DNA from: Miscanthus floridulus
Lineage: Eukaryota > Streptophyta > Magnoliopsida > Poales > Poaceae
NCBI RefSeq assembly: GCF_019320115.1
Contig: NC_089583.1
Span: 80,493,928-80,557,927, forward strand
Direction of reading: 5' to 3'
Length of the DNA stretch: 64,000 bases
Of this stretch, positions 9,232-19,817 are shown piece after piece. The translations under genes were made by a program, and so were the position numbers. Numbering within the stretch: position 1 is the first letter of the stretch; every line of letters starts with the position of its first letter. Below the pieces are notes generated by a model. That model made no database searches. It saw only the letters and a list, made by a program, of their open reading frames with translations, and had not been told where the DNA came from.

Positions 9232-11389
9232 TTATAGGCTTTCCCTTAAACCCATGCTGGCTACATGTTCTCTGAACACGTTGGGTGGTAAGCCTTTTGT
9301 AAGTAGATCCACGAGCATCTTTTTGGTACTTATATGCTCAAGACTTATGACATAATCCCAGACTTTATCTTTCACAACATAATACTTTATGTCAATGTGT
9401 TTGGCAGCACCATTTGACTTATTGTTGTGAGCATACTGTATTGCCAGATTATTATCGTAGTATAACTTAAGTGATCTATAGATGTCGTCAACCATCTTCA
9501 TACTACGCACCATATCCATCAGGATATGATTGCGTCTTTCAGCTACTCCATTCTGCTGAGGTTCGCCCGGTGTAGAATACTGGGCTACTATGCCATTCTC
9601 CTATAAGAACCTTGCAAAAGGTCCAGGAACTTGGCCATATGGGGTATGTCGACCATAATACTCCCCCCCCCCATGGTCAGACCAGACTATCTTAATCTTT
9701 AAATTGTGTTGGTTTTCAACTTCTGCCTTAAATATCTTAAATTTATCCAATGTTTCTGTTCTTTCTTTGATTGGATAAATGTAGCCATAACGGGAGTAAT
9801 CATCTGTGAATGTTATGAATGAATCATAACCATCCATACTCTTTATAGGAAACGGACCACAAATGTCTGTGTGAATAATCTATAAAATTCATACGCTTCA
9901 TTTGGCATCTTTTTTAATTTTCTTTACATACTTTTTCCTTTTATGCATTCTCTATATTGTTCTAAATCTGAGAACTCTAATGGAGGAAGAATATCATTCT
10001 TAACTAGTCTTTCTATTCTCTCCCACAAAATATGGCCTAAACGACAGTGCCATAATTTCGACAACGCATCGTGAGCTCTCTTTCATTTTATGTTTACATC
10101 CGTAGACGAGGATACATTCTCATTGTCGCATGCAACATTCCCATCATCGCATACAACATTCACATCATCACATAGTGATAACAAATAATGCTCATTTTGT
10201 AAGATAGCAAGACCAACACATGTATTATTAAATGTTATCTTATATTTGCCATTTCCAAAATGGCAATCATATCCATCATTGTCCATGCACGAAACACTAA
10301 TCAAGTTTCTCTATAGAGAGGGAATATAAAGTATATCTCTAAGTAAAAGTGTGAAACCATCACCAAGCTCTAGAGAAAGATCACCAACGGCTTCAACATC
10401 TGCTCGAACTCTATTTGCAACTTTAACGTGTCTGTCTCTTCTTTGCGTAGTCCTCGTCAAAAGGAATCTATGTAAAGAATTAGCAACATGAACAGTTGCA
10501 CCTGAGTCAATCCACCAAGTAGATTTCGAATACGGTACATACAGGGATTCATTTATGAACGTAATAATATTCTCACCTTTCTTTGCCATGATCATCTTTA
10601 AGTAATCAGGACAATCTTTTTTATAATGTCATGTCTTCTTGTAATAGAGAAACTGATCTTTCTCTACTGTGAACTTGTTCTGCTGAGGCTGATGCAGCAT
10701 GGGACCCTTTGACTTTGAGGAGGAGTTAGCATTATTATTCTTTTTTTTGTTGTCTTTCACATAATTGATAGTGCCAACATTGGCAACTTTCATTCTCTCC
10801 TCCTCTTGCACACACATAGCCATGAGCCTCTTTAAGTCCCACTTCTCAGGCTGTATGTTATAGTTGACAACAAAAGTGTCAAACTCCTTAGGCAAGGAAG
10901 CAAAAATCAGATGGATAAAGAACTCTTCCTTAAGAGCCAGATCCATTGGTTTTAGCTTGGATGCCAAATTGCTCATCCTTAATATGTGCTCTCTTATGCC
11001 ATCATTTCTAGAGTACATCTCTGTCACCAGCTGCTTTATTAGCTAGGTAGCATATGTCTTTGAAGAGCTAGTAAATTGACTCTTTATTCTATCAAGGTAC
11101 TCAGTGATGGTGTCACACTCTAGAGTGAGAACATATATTTCTTATTGGCAGTGATCCACTTCCTATGCTCAACGTGATAGGACATCTTTTGGGATTCAAA
11201 ATCCCTCTCTCTAGTTGCCAAAGCAGCATTAGCCTCGTTTATCTCCCTAACCGGTGCCACAGGCTCAGTGGGACATGGTCAGGTGACTACCCAGTCCACC
11301 TCAGCCAAGATAAAGGCCAGATCAATCTTTTTCTTCCACTCCATGTAGTTGTCACCTTTGATAGTGGGGATCTCTTTAATACAACCCAT
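9232..11389 (-). pseudogene. Copia gag-protease-integrase-RNase H remnant, RT missing
   Basis: A likely gag start at 11389 opens MGCIKEIPTIKGDNYMEWKK, the usual Copia gag N-terminus. Further gag sequence (10629-11027) contains SLPKEFDTFV. The CCHC knuckle is ruined: two Cys read Tyr and a stop precedes HYKKDC. Protease follows with WWIDSGATVHV (about 10500), then a gag-pre-integrase segment with LWHCRLGH (about 10030), integrase with HTDICGP, SDHGGGEYYG and GVAERRN, and RNase H with KLYYDNNLAIQYAHNN and KHIDIKYYVV, ending at 9232. Integrase runs directly into RNase H near 9500: the whole RT domain and the integrase C-terminus are gone. Multiple stops and shifts. The element could have moved only with enzymes supplied by relatives. 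Confidence 0.88.
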
Positions 11390-12647
11390 CAAGTTGTATC
11401 TGCCTGAAAACACAATTCATATGGAGTGAGAACATAAACATAATAATAACAAATTGCATGCCATAGTTCCATCATTGGTCAAAATTAAAATATACAATTG
11501 TCCTCTACACTAATTCTACATCACCGTTGGGCAGAAATAGAATTAATGCATGTCATAACATTATAATATTGCCATTAATCAACGTTGGTTAGAATAATAA
11601 CAATATTATAATACACTAAAAACATATCCATTTTTCAAAATTAAATTCTCCTGTTGGTTCGAATTTAATAATGAAAATAACAACTTTAAACACGCAGCGG
11701 AAAGCATAAATATTCTCATTATTATTTTTCCAGAAACTTTTATAGTATTGTACTTTTATCTGAACAAAATTATCGTTGGATCAAAATTGTGCAGAGTTGG
11801 ACATCAAAATTCAATTGAAATTCATCAAATATGTATCAAAAAAGTTTCTGGAAAAATAAAAATAATATTGTTCCTTTGTCCTAGCAACAAAAACCAGCTC
11901 AGCCCATTCTCTGCGCGTGCTGCCCACACCCAGGCCACAACCTGGGCCTGAGCCGGCAAAGCCACACAGCGCGCTCGCCTGCCTAGGCCGCAAGTCAGCC
12001 CGGCCGTTCGTAGCCGCTCGATCAAGATCGATAGCTTAGCATCATTTTTGCGCAAACAAAACCCCGGCGACGACTTCATCACCCCGAACCCTAGGTCATT
12101 CGCTACCTCCCTTCCTCTCTCTTCGCCGCTCTCCTTCCTCAGCGTAGCAACAGCGAGCGGTGACCGAGCGAAGCACGAGACGCAGTGAAGCTTGGCACCG
12201 TCACCGGCCCCTTCTTCGGCGCACGCGTGCTCCCCACGTGGGTGAGCGCGGTGCTATCGAGCGGGCTAGCGGTGGTGCCCTTTGCTGGAGCTCGCACAGC
12301 TCTATTGTCTTCCCATGCGCCGGTCAGGCGGCAGCGCAGTCAATGGCGAGGTAGGCCCCTTCCTCTTTTCCTCCTTCTCCTTTCCTTCATCTGCTTTTGG
12401 ATTTTCTTCTCGGATTTCATCCGATTGGGGATTAGGGTTAGGGTTTCACTGTTGTTCTTCTTCCCAAATTGATTGTAGGTTTAGGGTTTGATTTCACGTA
12501 GACTTGAAGCCGAGCCCTCCTTCTCTTCTTTCTTTCACCTAGTTAGGGTTAGGGTTAGGAAAACCCTCTTTCTTCTTAGATCTAAACTGGATCTGATCTG
12601 TGTTTTATCATTCACCCATTCTAGATCTAAAATTCTAGAAAAACCTA
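11390..12647 (-). other. Copia 5' leader, 1.26 kb, with host-like GC-rich part
   Basis: Between the PBS and gag. The part next to gag is AT-rich. The part from about 11880 to 12480 is GC-rich and, on the plus strand, resembles the first exon and intron of a plant gene: CT-rich leader, CAATGGCGAGGTAGG at about 12340 (an ATG followed by a GTAGG donor-like site), then T-rich sequence with AGGGTTAGGG and ATTGTAG. No protein can be assigned. It may be a captured gene 5' end, or simply the family's leader. Confidence 0.5.
11719..11865. repeat. Inverted repeat able to form a hairpin
   Basis: Left arm TATTTTTCCAGAAACTTTT within 11719-11742. Right arm AAAAGTTTCTGGAAAAATA within 11838-11865. The loop is about 95 bp. 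The arms match over about 19 bp. No TSD-flanked ends were found, so it is not called a MITE. Confidence 0.65.
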
Positions 12648-12659
12648 GCTCTGATACCA
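12648..12659 (-). other. Copia primer-binding site (initiator-Met tRNA)
   Basis: Plus strand GCTCTGATACCA, i.e. TGGTATCAGAGC on the element strand, one base inside the 5' LTR. This is the standard plant Copia PBS and fixes the element's orientation as minus. Confidence 0.95.
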
Positions 12660-12660
12660 T

Positions 12661-13178
12661 TGTAGAACTATTCTAATCACATGGTCATAGATCTAGCCGG
12701 GTACATCTTGAATAGGATGTCCTAGTACATGAACTAGACAGATAATAGAGGAAGGAGTAGGGCTAGGTTACCGACCATCATAGGTCTTCGATCCAGAGGC
12801 GTTTGCCATGGGGTTGTGTCGGTGTCTGCACGAGGACAGCAACGGTCGGTGAAGACGGTGTCGGTGATGGGCGGTGGCGATCGGTGGTGAAGACCTGTGG
12901 CGGCGCAGTGCAGTGGTAGTAGTGACGCAGTCCGGTGGCGGCACGGCTGGTGGCTTCCCATCACTGGCTGCATGCCCTCTAGATCGGATTAGGGATTTTG
13001 GTGGGAAGCTTGGCTCAGGCGAACCTCGTAACTTGAGCCGTCAGCCCCCACCTCTATTTATTATACGGTGTGACAGGGGCCCTCTAGCTATAGTGGGCTA
13101 GGCGCCCCTGATTAGGGCATGGATCAAAGGCCCAACTAAGCCGTTGGGCCTAGTTTGGGATTAGTGATCAATCTAACA
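12661..13178 (-). repeat. Copia 5' LTR
   Basis: 518 bp. The plus-strand view starts TGTAGAAC and ends TCTAACA, so on the element strand it opens TGTTAGATTGATC and closes GTTCTACA. Next to it are the PBS on one side and the TSD GTTCT on the other. Confidence 0.93.
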
Positions 13179-13183
13179 GTTCT

Positions 13184-13357
13184 AGGTCATGATCGTGCCA
13201 TGCTACCAGTCGTGGGTAGGAGAACTGAACAAAGGGGATTGGAACACTGTCAGTAGATCCAAAATAAAGCTAATGGCCTTCGTCAAAGATAGCGCAGATA
13301 ATGTCAAGTTTTGGATAAAGATTTGATGGCTTTTCTTCTTTTGAAACATGTGATTGG
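13184..13357. other. Unassigned spacer right of the Copia element
   Basis: Short stretch with no recognised content. It joins 7794-8529 once the Copia element is removed, and ends where the second copy of the duplicated block starts. Confidence 0.5.
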
Positions 13358-14391
13358 ATGCACTTATCCCATACATGTACAAGGAAGTGAGCAGTATTTT
13401 AGTTGTCATGGTCGTCCATGGTCTTAGTTCTCCTTACCTCTTACCTCCCACACATTGATTGGTGTGGCCTCGTCGTCTGTCTCTATATCCGAGAAGCTGG
13501 CCTTATGCTCGTTATCGTCGTTGGTGTCATCCTTTTCCTTGATGCTTGCAATGTACCTTGTGCTTGTGTTTTCCTTGATGGTTCCAATCTGGCTTGTGCA
13601 TGCCTTATCACTCTCCAACAGAACCTTGCACCATTCATGGAACATGGTACTGCACAAGACGTAAACAAAGATGATCAAGTTACAGTTATATTCTAAAAAT
13701 ACCAATCGTAGCAATTCGATGCCTTCGCCTTACCGCAAATGCCCACGAGTTTTTGTGACACCCTGCTTGCCAATGTGCTTCACCACAGGCATATCATGTG
13801 GTTTTGTTTTAGGCACAAACTCATCATCCTTGGCAACAAAGGATGAAACCTATTGGGGGCCTTCCTCATCCGAATCAGGGATCAACTCAAATCGATCTGC
13901 ACCCCCTTCCTACGTATCCTAAGCAAAATCCTGGCCTTCTATGGCAAAGCAGTTGAGCTTCTTGTCCCACCAAGTTCCACGGTGACGATCCTAGCCACAC
14001 ATCGGTTTGAACGACCGCAACAGACCTTTCGATTGGATCCCCAAGGCTCGTCGCATCCACAATCTCTGGAGGAAACAGCCACTCCCGTGTAGGCCTCTAC
14101 CACCACTGCCTGCCATCAACCGAGTGCCACCACCTGCCATCCACTAAGCGCCTTGAAAACCCATTCCTAAATCGGAGTAGTATATGTTACAGTGTCTTAC
14201 TATATAGGAGTAGCAATGGATATATATATTAATTGTTGCAATTTAATTTATTTATTTATCTATTTATTTTTGGTGAATGGAACATGACGTTAACAAAGAA
14301 GTTCAGACTTAAATTTGGGACAAAACTAGCATCATCTAATAATAAATACGTGCCAGTACTGCCAATGTGTGTAGGATCTCTTTGTAAGATT
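13358..14391. repeat. Duplicated ~1-kb flank, copy B (paired with 1147-2189)
   Basis: Same content as 1147-2189, beginning at the shared ATGCACTTATCCC. On the minus strand 13424-13714 stays open for 96 codons, with TMFHEWCKVLL followed by an acidic tail containing SFSDIETDDEATP. It is preceded by GTCTTGTGCAG, a plausible splice acceptor, and another exon-like stretch lies at 13900-14000 (WWDKKLNCFAIEG-type in copy A, frame-shifted here). I cannot name the protein. The block abuts CACTA copy B at 14392 exactly as copy A abuts 2190, so both copies share the pre-terminus sequence ATT. Confidence 0.8.
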
Positions 14392-14614
14392 CACTACTAC
14401 ATAAAGAGTTTGTAGGGGTGGCTCAAGACCATTTGTAGGGACGGTTTGGCCAGCCGCCCCAACCAAACCGTCTCTACAAATCATGCATTTATAGGGGTGA
14501 TTTCCAGACCGCCCATACAAATCGATTCATAGGCGCGGCTGTAGTACCAGCCGCCCCAATAATACATGTTTGTAGGGGTGGTTCAATCTAAAACCACCCC
14601 TACAGTATGTTTTC
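14392..14614. repeat. CACTA terminus and subterminal repeats (copy B, left)
   Basis: CACTACTAC at 14392, then TAGGGGTGG / CCACCCCTA and GGGGCGG-type units. Several units have changed from GGGGCGG to GGGGTGG compared with copy A, consistent with CpG loss. Confidence 0.83.
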
Positions 14615-14914
14615 CCATCAAAAAAATCAAATTTACAATTCAAATTCGACCAGAACATACATATGGCCCTATTTGTTTCCGTGTATTCCCGCGTTCGCAT
14701 TGCGAGTGTGCGAGGAAAGCGAGATAATCCCACCGAACGCCCTGCGACCAACATTCTAAACCGCGTTCGCTCAAGAGTATTATATAAACTATAAGCACAA
14801 GAATATTATATAAACTACAATTACAGGTCCAATTCACAAGAATATATACAATCCATTATTAAATAGACATAATTCACAAGGTAAAACCAATGTCAAATTC
14901 CATACATATTGTTA

Positions 14915-17900
14915 TCAACGTCCTAGAGCTAGCCTTTCAGTCTCATGAAGGTGTTGGTACTGAGGATTTCTACCTAAGTCAGACTCTCGGTCATGGTAGG
15001 TGCCTTGGACATGTACAATCTGGTCCAATATGAAGTTGCAAAGGTTGCCAATAAGCTCTAAGAGTTGGTCATCCTTGTATGGGTCTCTTTTCATTTCTTT
15101 GTCTTCTTTCCACTATAAGAGAACAAGTTTCAGTTTAGTATATCATACCATGTACGAAGTTTTTATACTACGGATGAAGAGGTTCAAACTTACCCTTAAG
15201 GGGTGTCTCTTGTAGGCACCGGTGTTACTCATCATAGAACATTCATAGTAACCACAATGTACACTCCTAGGCTTCTGCTTAGGGCACTGTGTGTTTTGCA
15301 TATGGAAATGTTAAGTAATGCTTTTCACAACCATGTAATGGAGTACTGAAGAAGTAAGTTACACTTACCACACATAGTGTTTTTATAGCCAATTTTTCTT
15401 TCCTTACTGGATCATGCCTTCCGTGATGTTTAGTGACATAGAACATAAATACCCTGTTCGAATTATTTTAGCAAATATAAATTGTTGTTATCCAAAAGTG
15501 AATGTTACAAGTATGTATACAAACATATAAGCTAATGAGGATTGTCGATATATATACGTCTTGAGAATCGATATAAAGTCCTTGTATGTCACTGGGTCCC
15601 TATCTATTGAATCAAAGACCCATGCCATGCTCCTCCCAACATCGATGCCTATACAAATCTAGTGGTTGTTGCATGAATTTAATCATAGAATTAGATAAGC
15701 TCTTTTGCATTGAATAAAATATATCGAACAAAGCTTTAAGTATAGAGTTGAACTTGAAGTTGTATGGTAGCCATATAGTAGAGTGATGTTGGAGAATTTT
15801 AAAAGCCAGGGCAATGTATGCCAAAACCTTGGACTCTTCCCCTACTTTCTTCGTAAGGATGTGTTCTTTCTCCCGAATGGTCTTTCAAGCGGCTAGCTCT
15901 TTGTCATCTAGTTTCCACTGTTTAGAGTAATTAAAATTTGTTTGTGCTATAGCTTGAGGGTCTATATACCTAGCTTGCACACTAGGCATTTGTTTTACAA
16001 TATGCACTTGCATTCTACAAATCACGGTGTGAGTTAGTTACAACAAAATTCAAAGATTACATTTATATCATATCAGGAGGACAAGGACTTACATGCACCA
16101 TGTGTGAATTAGATTCATCTCCATTGCTCTGAGGTGAAAGCATGTCTGCATGTCATTGAAGTCAAAGACAATTTTCTCAATTGGGCTTTCATATGTGCCG
16201 GTGGGGAAGCATGCTTGTACAAGGTCTATGCTTGTTGGGAGAACACGCAAGTACCAATCATGAAACCTTCTCATTCTAAGTGGTAGGCGTTGGATGTCCC
16301 AGTTTGGTAGGAAGGGCTTGCCTCTTTCATATGTTTTTAGGAAATCCTTTGACCATTTGATGGCATCAACATTTGGGTACTGCTTTGCTGTTTGGTGGAG
16401 TTTTCTAGTGACAGCCTCCTCATAAGCCTGTGATGGAACTTTTTTAACTTGGTTCTAAGGCTTAAACTAGTCATGGGAATACCACTTGTACACCGATGAG
16501 ACATCTTTCATCAGAATATAAATTGGTCTTATGGTGATTTGACGCTTCTTTCGAAGTTTCCATTCAGGCATGTCCTCATCTTCTTGTGCATCACCTTCTT
16601 CAGGAGGCCCTCGTTGTTCATGTATCGGTTGTGCTTGTTGAGAAGACTATGGCATCTTATCATACACTTGCTCGGTACGAGCTAGAGAAGGTTGTGGCTT
16701 GTTGGGCACATGCTCGCTATGTGGCAGGGAAGAATGTGACATCTTAGGAATGTGGTGGTCACAAGACAGTGAAAATATCTCCCTGACCTCAACAACTTGC
16801 TCCAAATTTGGGAGAGGGGGATGCGGCGAAGAAGAAGTCAATATAATGTCCTGTTTGTGCTAGAGGATGAACTGCCCCATTACGTCTCCGAGTAACACCA
16901 GCCCCATGGGAGTTGCATAGTCTATCCTCCACTGCATGAACTCGGGCTTCACAGTATGCACCTTGACCCTAGTGTAGTCCAGCGGTATCTTATTATTGTG
17001 GTGTAAGCCACCGGAAGGATGTGCCACCTCCATCACAATGTTCTGCCGGCCGCTGAGAAACACCAAGGTGCAACTAGTTGGTTCCCATATGCGATGGACG
17101 GGGGTTGTGGATGCAGTGGAACCTTGGCTGCTAGGAACTTTCGGAGAGCTACCAACTAATGCCAATTCTCCCAGCAGCGTCATTAATATTCGTGGCTCTA
17201 TAGATAGTCCTTGCTCCTCCAGCGCCTTCGCAACTAGAGCCTTCACTTGGAGCTCAAGATTAGTCTCCTAGTCTCTGCCATGTTTCTTGTACATGTGCCT
17301 GTCCTCTTCGAATCCTTGCTTCCAAGTCGTTCTTTTCCCTAGCCTCCTGGTGTGGCCTATGTGCTCCTTGTTTCCCAAGCCAAGGCTAAGCTCATCCCTC
17401 TCTTTGGAAGAATTGAATGAGCCCTTCTCCTTATCTTTAGCATATTTTAGTATTCTTGATACTGCCTCTTGGGTCTCCGGCTTATCAAACTTAAGATTAC
17501 CGCTAGATGATTCTGTACTCCTCGCATATATCCAATTCCTTTAGCGTACCTTCAAATTCATCACATCGATATTGTCAGTAGCTGCAGCCTCTTCGTCTAT
17601 CTTCTTAAACTGCTCTTCGTTGGCATAGTAGCCACCGAGGCCTAGATGATGGTGGTGTTTGTTCCTCTTCACCAGCTCGGTGTTACGGGCACTGAGCTCC
17701 AATGCCTCCGGTGAAGTCTTCTGAACCACGAGCTCCTCCCATTGACTAGGAGTTATGTTGTCAAACTCGTTGAAGGGAGTTAACCCTTTTGGATATACTT
17801 CCTATTGAGCTCCGACCTCCAATGTCGGAATGACTCTCCCATCAAACTGAAAGCATTTTTTACCTGTTTGTGCTAACCCTCCAGAAATCTAAAATTGAGC

Positions 17901-18257
17901 TTTAGCTGCCTATCCTATAGTTCATCATTTTTCTTCTCTGGTACCTCTTTCCAGTTAGGGATTGATGGGTTCAATTTTTATCTTACTAGGGCCCCGATCG
18001 CATTATAGAATCGTCCTCTTAATTCCTTTGGCTCAAGGATCTCCCCTGCTGGCCCGACCTCTGTTATCACATAGCATGCCTTATCTGGATATTGATTTGC
18101 TTTTCTATCCCCTTGTTTCCTCTTAGGCTTGGTAGTCATGGTTGTGTCTTGAGGTTGCAGAGCAGAGGCCTCAATGTCTATCTCTGTGGCTGTTGCTTCT
18201 GCTCTCCTTTCCTCTACTCCATCTAGTCTAGTGAGATGTCGTGGACGTCGATGTCGT
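14915..18257 (-). pseudogene. CACTA Ulp1-like second protein, main part (copy B)
   Basis: Read on the minus strand from the Gypsy-1 junction at 18257. First a lysine-rich segment with TTKPKRKQGDRKANQYPD and CYVITEVGPAGE (about 18040-18150). Then KHHHHLGLGGY (17600-17680), YTRVKVHTVKPEF and LLGDVMGQFIL (16860-16990), MRRFHDWYLRVLP (16230-16274), an Ulp1 His-region segment ILQHHSTIWLPYNF (15760-15800), the Cys motif QCPKQKPRSVHCGYYECSMM (about 15240-15300), and a last exon with YHDRESDLGRNPQ that stops at 14915. This is the usual layout of the peptidase-bearing second protein of grass CACTA elements. The first exon is cut off by Gypsy-1 and continues at 33974-34293. Stops and shifts remain between exons, so exon edges are approximate. 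Confidence 0.78.
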
Positions 18258-19549
18258 TGTCGGTGTTTCGGACCGAGGGGGTCCTTAACCAACGAGTGAA
18301 TTTGTGCTACGTGCCCCTAATCCCCGATGGTGATGCAAAGAGACACAAGGTTTATACTGGTTCAGGCAATCAACGCCCTATGTCTAGTTTGAGAGATTGA
18401 TCTTGTATTCCTTGCACCGGAGTGCTCGTAGTAGGGGGTTACAAGCTAGGTGAGAGAGGGAGCTAGCCCCAGGTCTCGGCCGGGGGTGGTGCGGGTTGCT
18501 TGAGGCATTGTTCTCAAGCAGCGTAGAAGTGTGTGGTTCTATTGGTGAGTTCCTCTTTCTGCTCGTCGTTCTCCTCGTACCTAGAAATGGCCTCGGCCCC
18601 TCCCTTTTATACTCTAAGGGAGAACCAGGACGTACATATGTTGCTACATAGCGTCCGATAAGTGGGGATGGCGTGTCCGAGCCCTGTAGCCGGCCACTGT
18701 TGTGGTATGGTCGATGGAGTGGCCCCGTCCTTGTCGTGCAGAAGTGACGCGCCGGTCATACTTGATCTTGTGCGTCGTGGGGCTCCAGTATAGCTTGAGG
18801 CAGGGCATGGTGGGTGACGTGCCGGTCATCGTGCGATGATGTCGTAGGGGGCCAAGGCTCTGCAGATGCCAAGGCCGAGCCATCGTGGGGGCTCGGCGGA
18901 CATGGATCCCCAGGCTACCGAGCCCCTGAAGCAAACTGCCGAGGCTTTGGAGGGAATTATTGGTCCTAGGTACTGATTCCGAGGCCACAGTATCCTGGTC
19001 GTGGCTCCCCACGCCGTGTTGTTCTCGGAGCAGGAGTTGGCAGCACAGTGAGGCATGGGCGTCAACCATGTGCATAGCGGTGGGCACAGTGGCGGGTAAC
19101 CCCTGTCTAGTCCCGCCCCCCGTCCCGTCGGCCATTCCGCTGTACTATGCCGAGCATGCGGCCGATGTCAGTGGCAGCAGTTGGCTGAGTTAATGCGACG
19201 TGATGTTTTGTCAGAGGGACAGGTGAAGGAAGAGGCATCGGAGTGTTGCCGAGCCCGCCTCGCGCGAGGCGGAGGGTCGGTGACCCGGTCGAGGCCTGCG
19301 ACGAGAGGGGGTCGGCCGAGGCCTTCGATGGGGGATCGCCCGAGGCCAGCGGTGAGGGGGCCTCGAGCGATATGGAGAATTGGCCGAGGCCTTTGGTGAG
19401 AGGTCGCCCGAGGCCAGCGATGAGGGGGCCTCGGGCGAGTTAGAGAGTCGGCCGAGGCCAGCGATTGTTAGCTGGTTTTGATCTTTACGAAGTCTAAGCA
19501 GTCGTTTTTTGGTTCTTGCTTAGGGTACCCCTTCTCGGGGTATCCGACA
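18258..19549 (-). repeat. Gypsy-1 3' LTR
   Basis: 1292 bp, TGTCGG to CCGACA. Contains a minus-strand TATAAAAG (18604-18611). GC-rich GAGGCC-type motifs fill its right third. Confidence 0.95.
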
Positions 19550-19571
19550 GTAGCCCCCAAGCCTTGGGGGG
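19550..19571 (-). other. Gypsy-1 polypurine tract region
   Basis: On the element strand it reads CTTGGGGGCTAC immediately before TGTCGG of the 3' LTR, preceded by an A/G-poor stretch. G-run plus CTAC is the expected PPT position. Confidence 0.7.
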
Positions 19572-19817
19572 AGTGGAGGCACTCCCCCTGAGGTTCTGAC
19601 AAGAATTGGCTCTTGATAGTTCCTATCGGGATGGTGTTTCGTACTTAGGGTTTCGGTGGGTGCGCGCGAGCGCACCCGCCGGGTGTAGCCCCCGAGGCCC
19701 TGGAGGAGTGATTTCACTTCTTCTGGGGCTTTTGTCTCTTTCAAGTGAGGGGTTTTCATTGTGTTTGCCAAGCCCGTGGATGCGAGTTCGGATCGCTGGG
19801 CCTCGACGATGCTGCGA

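Larger units (their letters stand above)
8530..13178 (-). mobile_element. Copia LTR retrotransposon, 4.65 kb, minus strand, RT-deleted
   Basis: Two about 518-bp LTRs bound the element. In its own orientation the 5' LTR is at 12661-13178 and the 3' LTR at 8530-9048. The LTRs start TGTTAGATT; the 5' LTR ends CA, while the 3' LTR end has decayed to TG. Flanking 5-mers are GTTCC (8525-8529) and GTTCT (13179-13183), a TSD with one mismatch. A PBS complementary to initiator-Met tRNA follows the 5' LTR, and a purine tract precedes the 3' LTR. The LTRs differ at roughly one base in ten by eye, so this is the oldest of the three LTR insertions here. The coding region is decayed and lacks RT. Confidence 0.93.

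Noticed and set aside
12540..12560. TTAGGGTTAGGG motif resembling telomere repeat
   Set aside because: Only about two units, in a leader-like region; plant 5' regions commonly carry such telo-box sequences.
12648..12659. tRNA-like motif near the Copia LTR
   Set aside because: It is the 12-nt primer-binding site only; no tRNA gene is present. The two Gypsy PBS sequences are likewise not tRNA genes.
18644..19135. 163-codon frame within the Gypsy-1 LTR, also at 33068-33559
   Set aside because: Present in both LTRs simply because they are copies; no known domain and positioned around the promoter and transcribed LTR.
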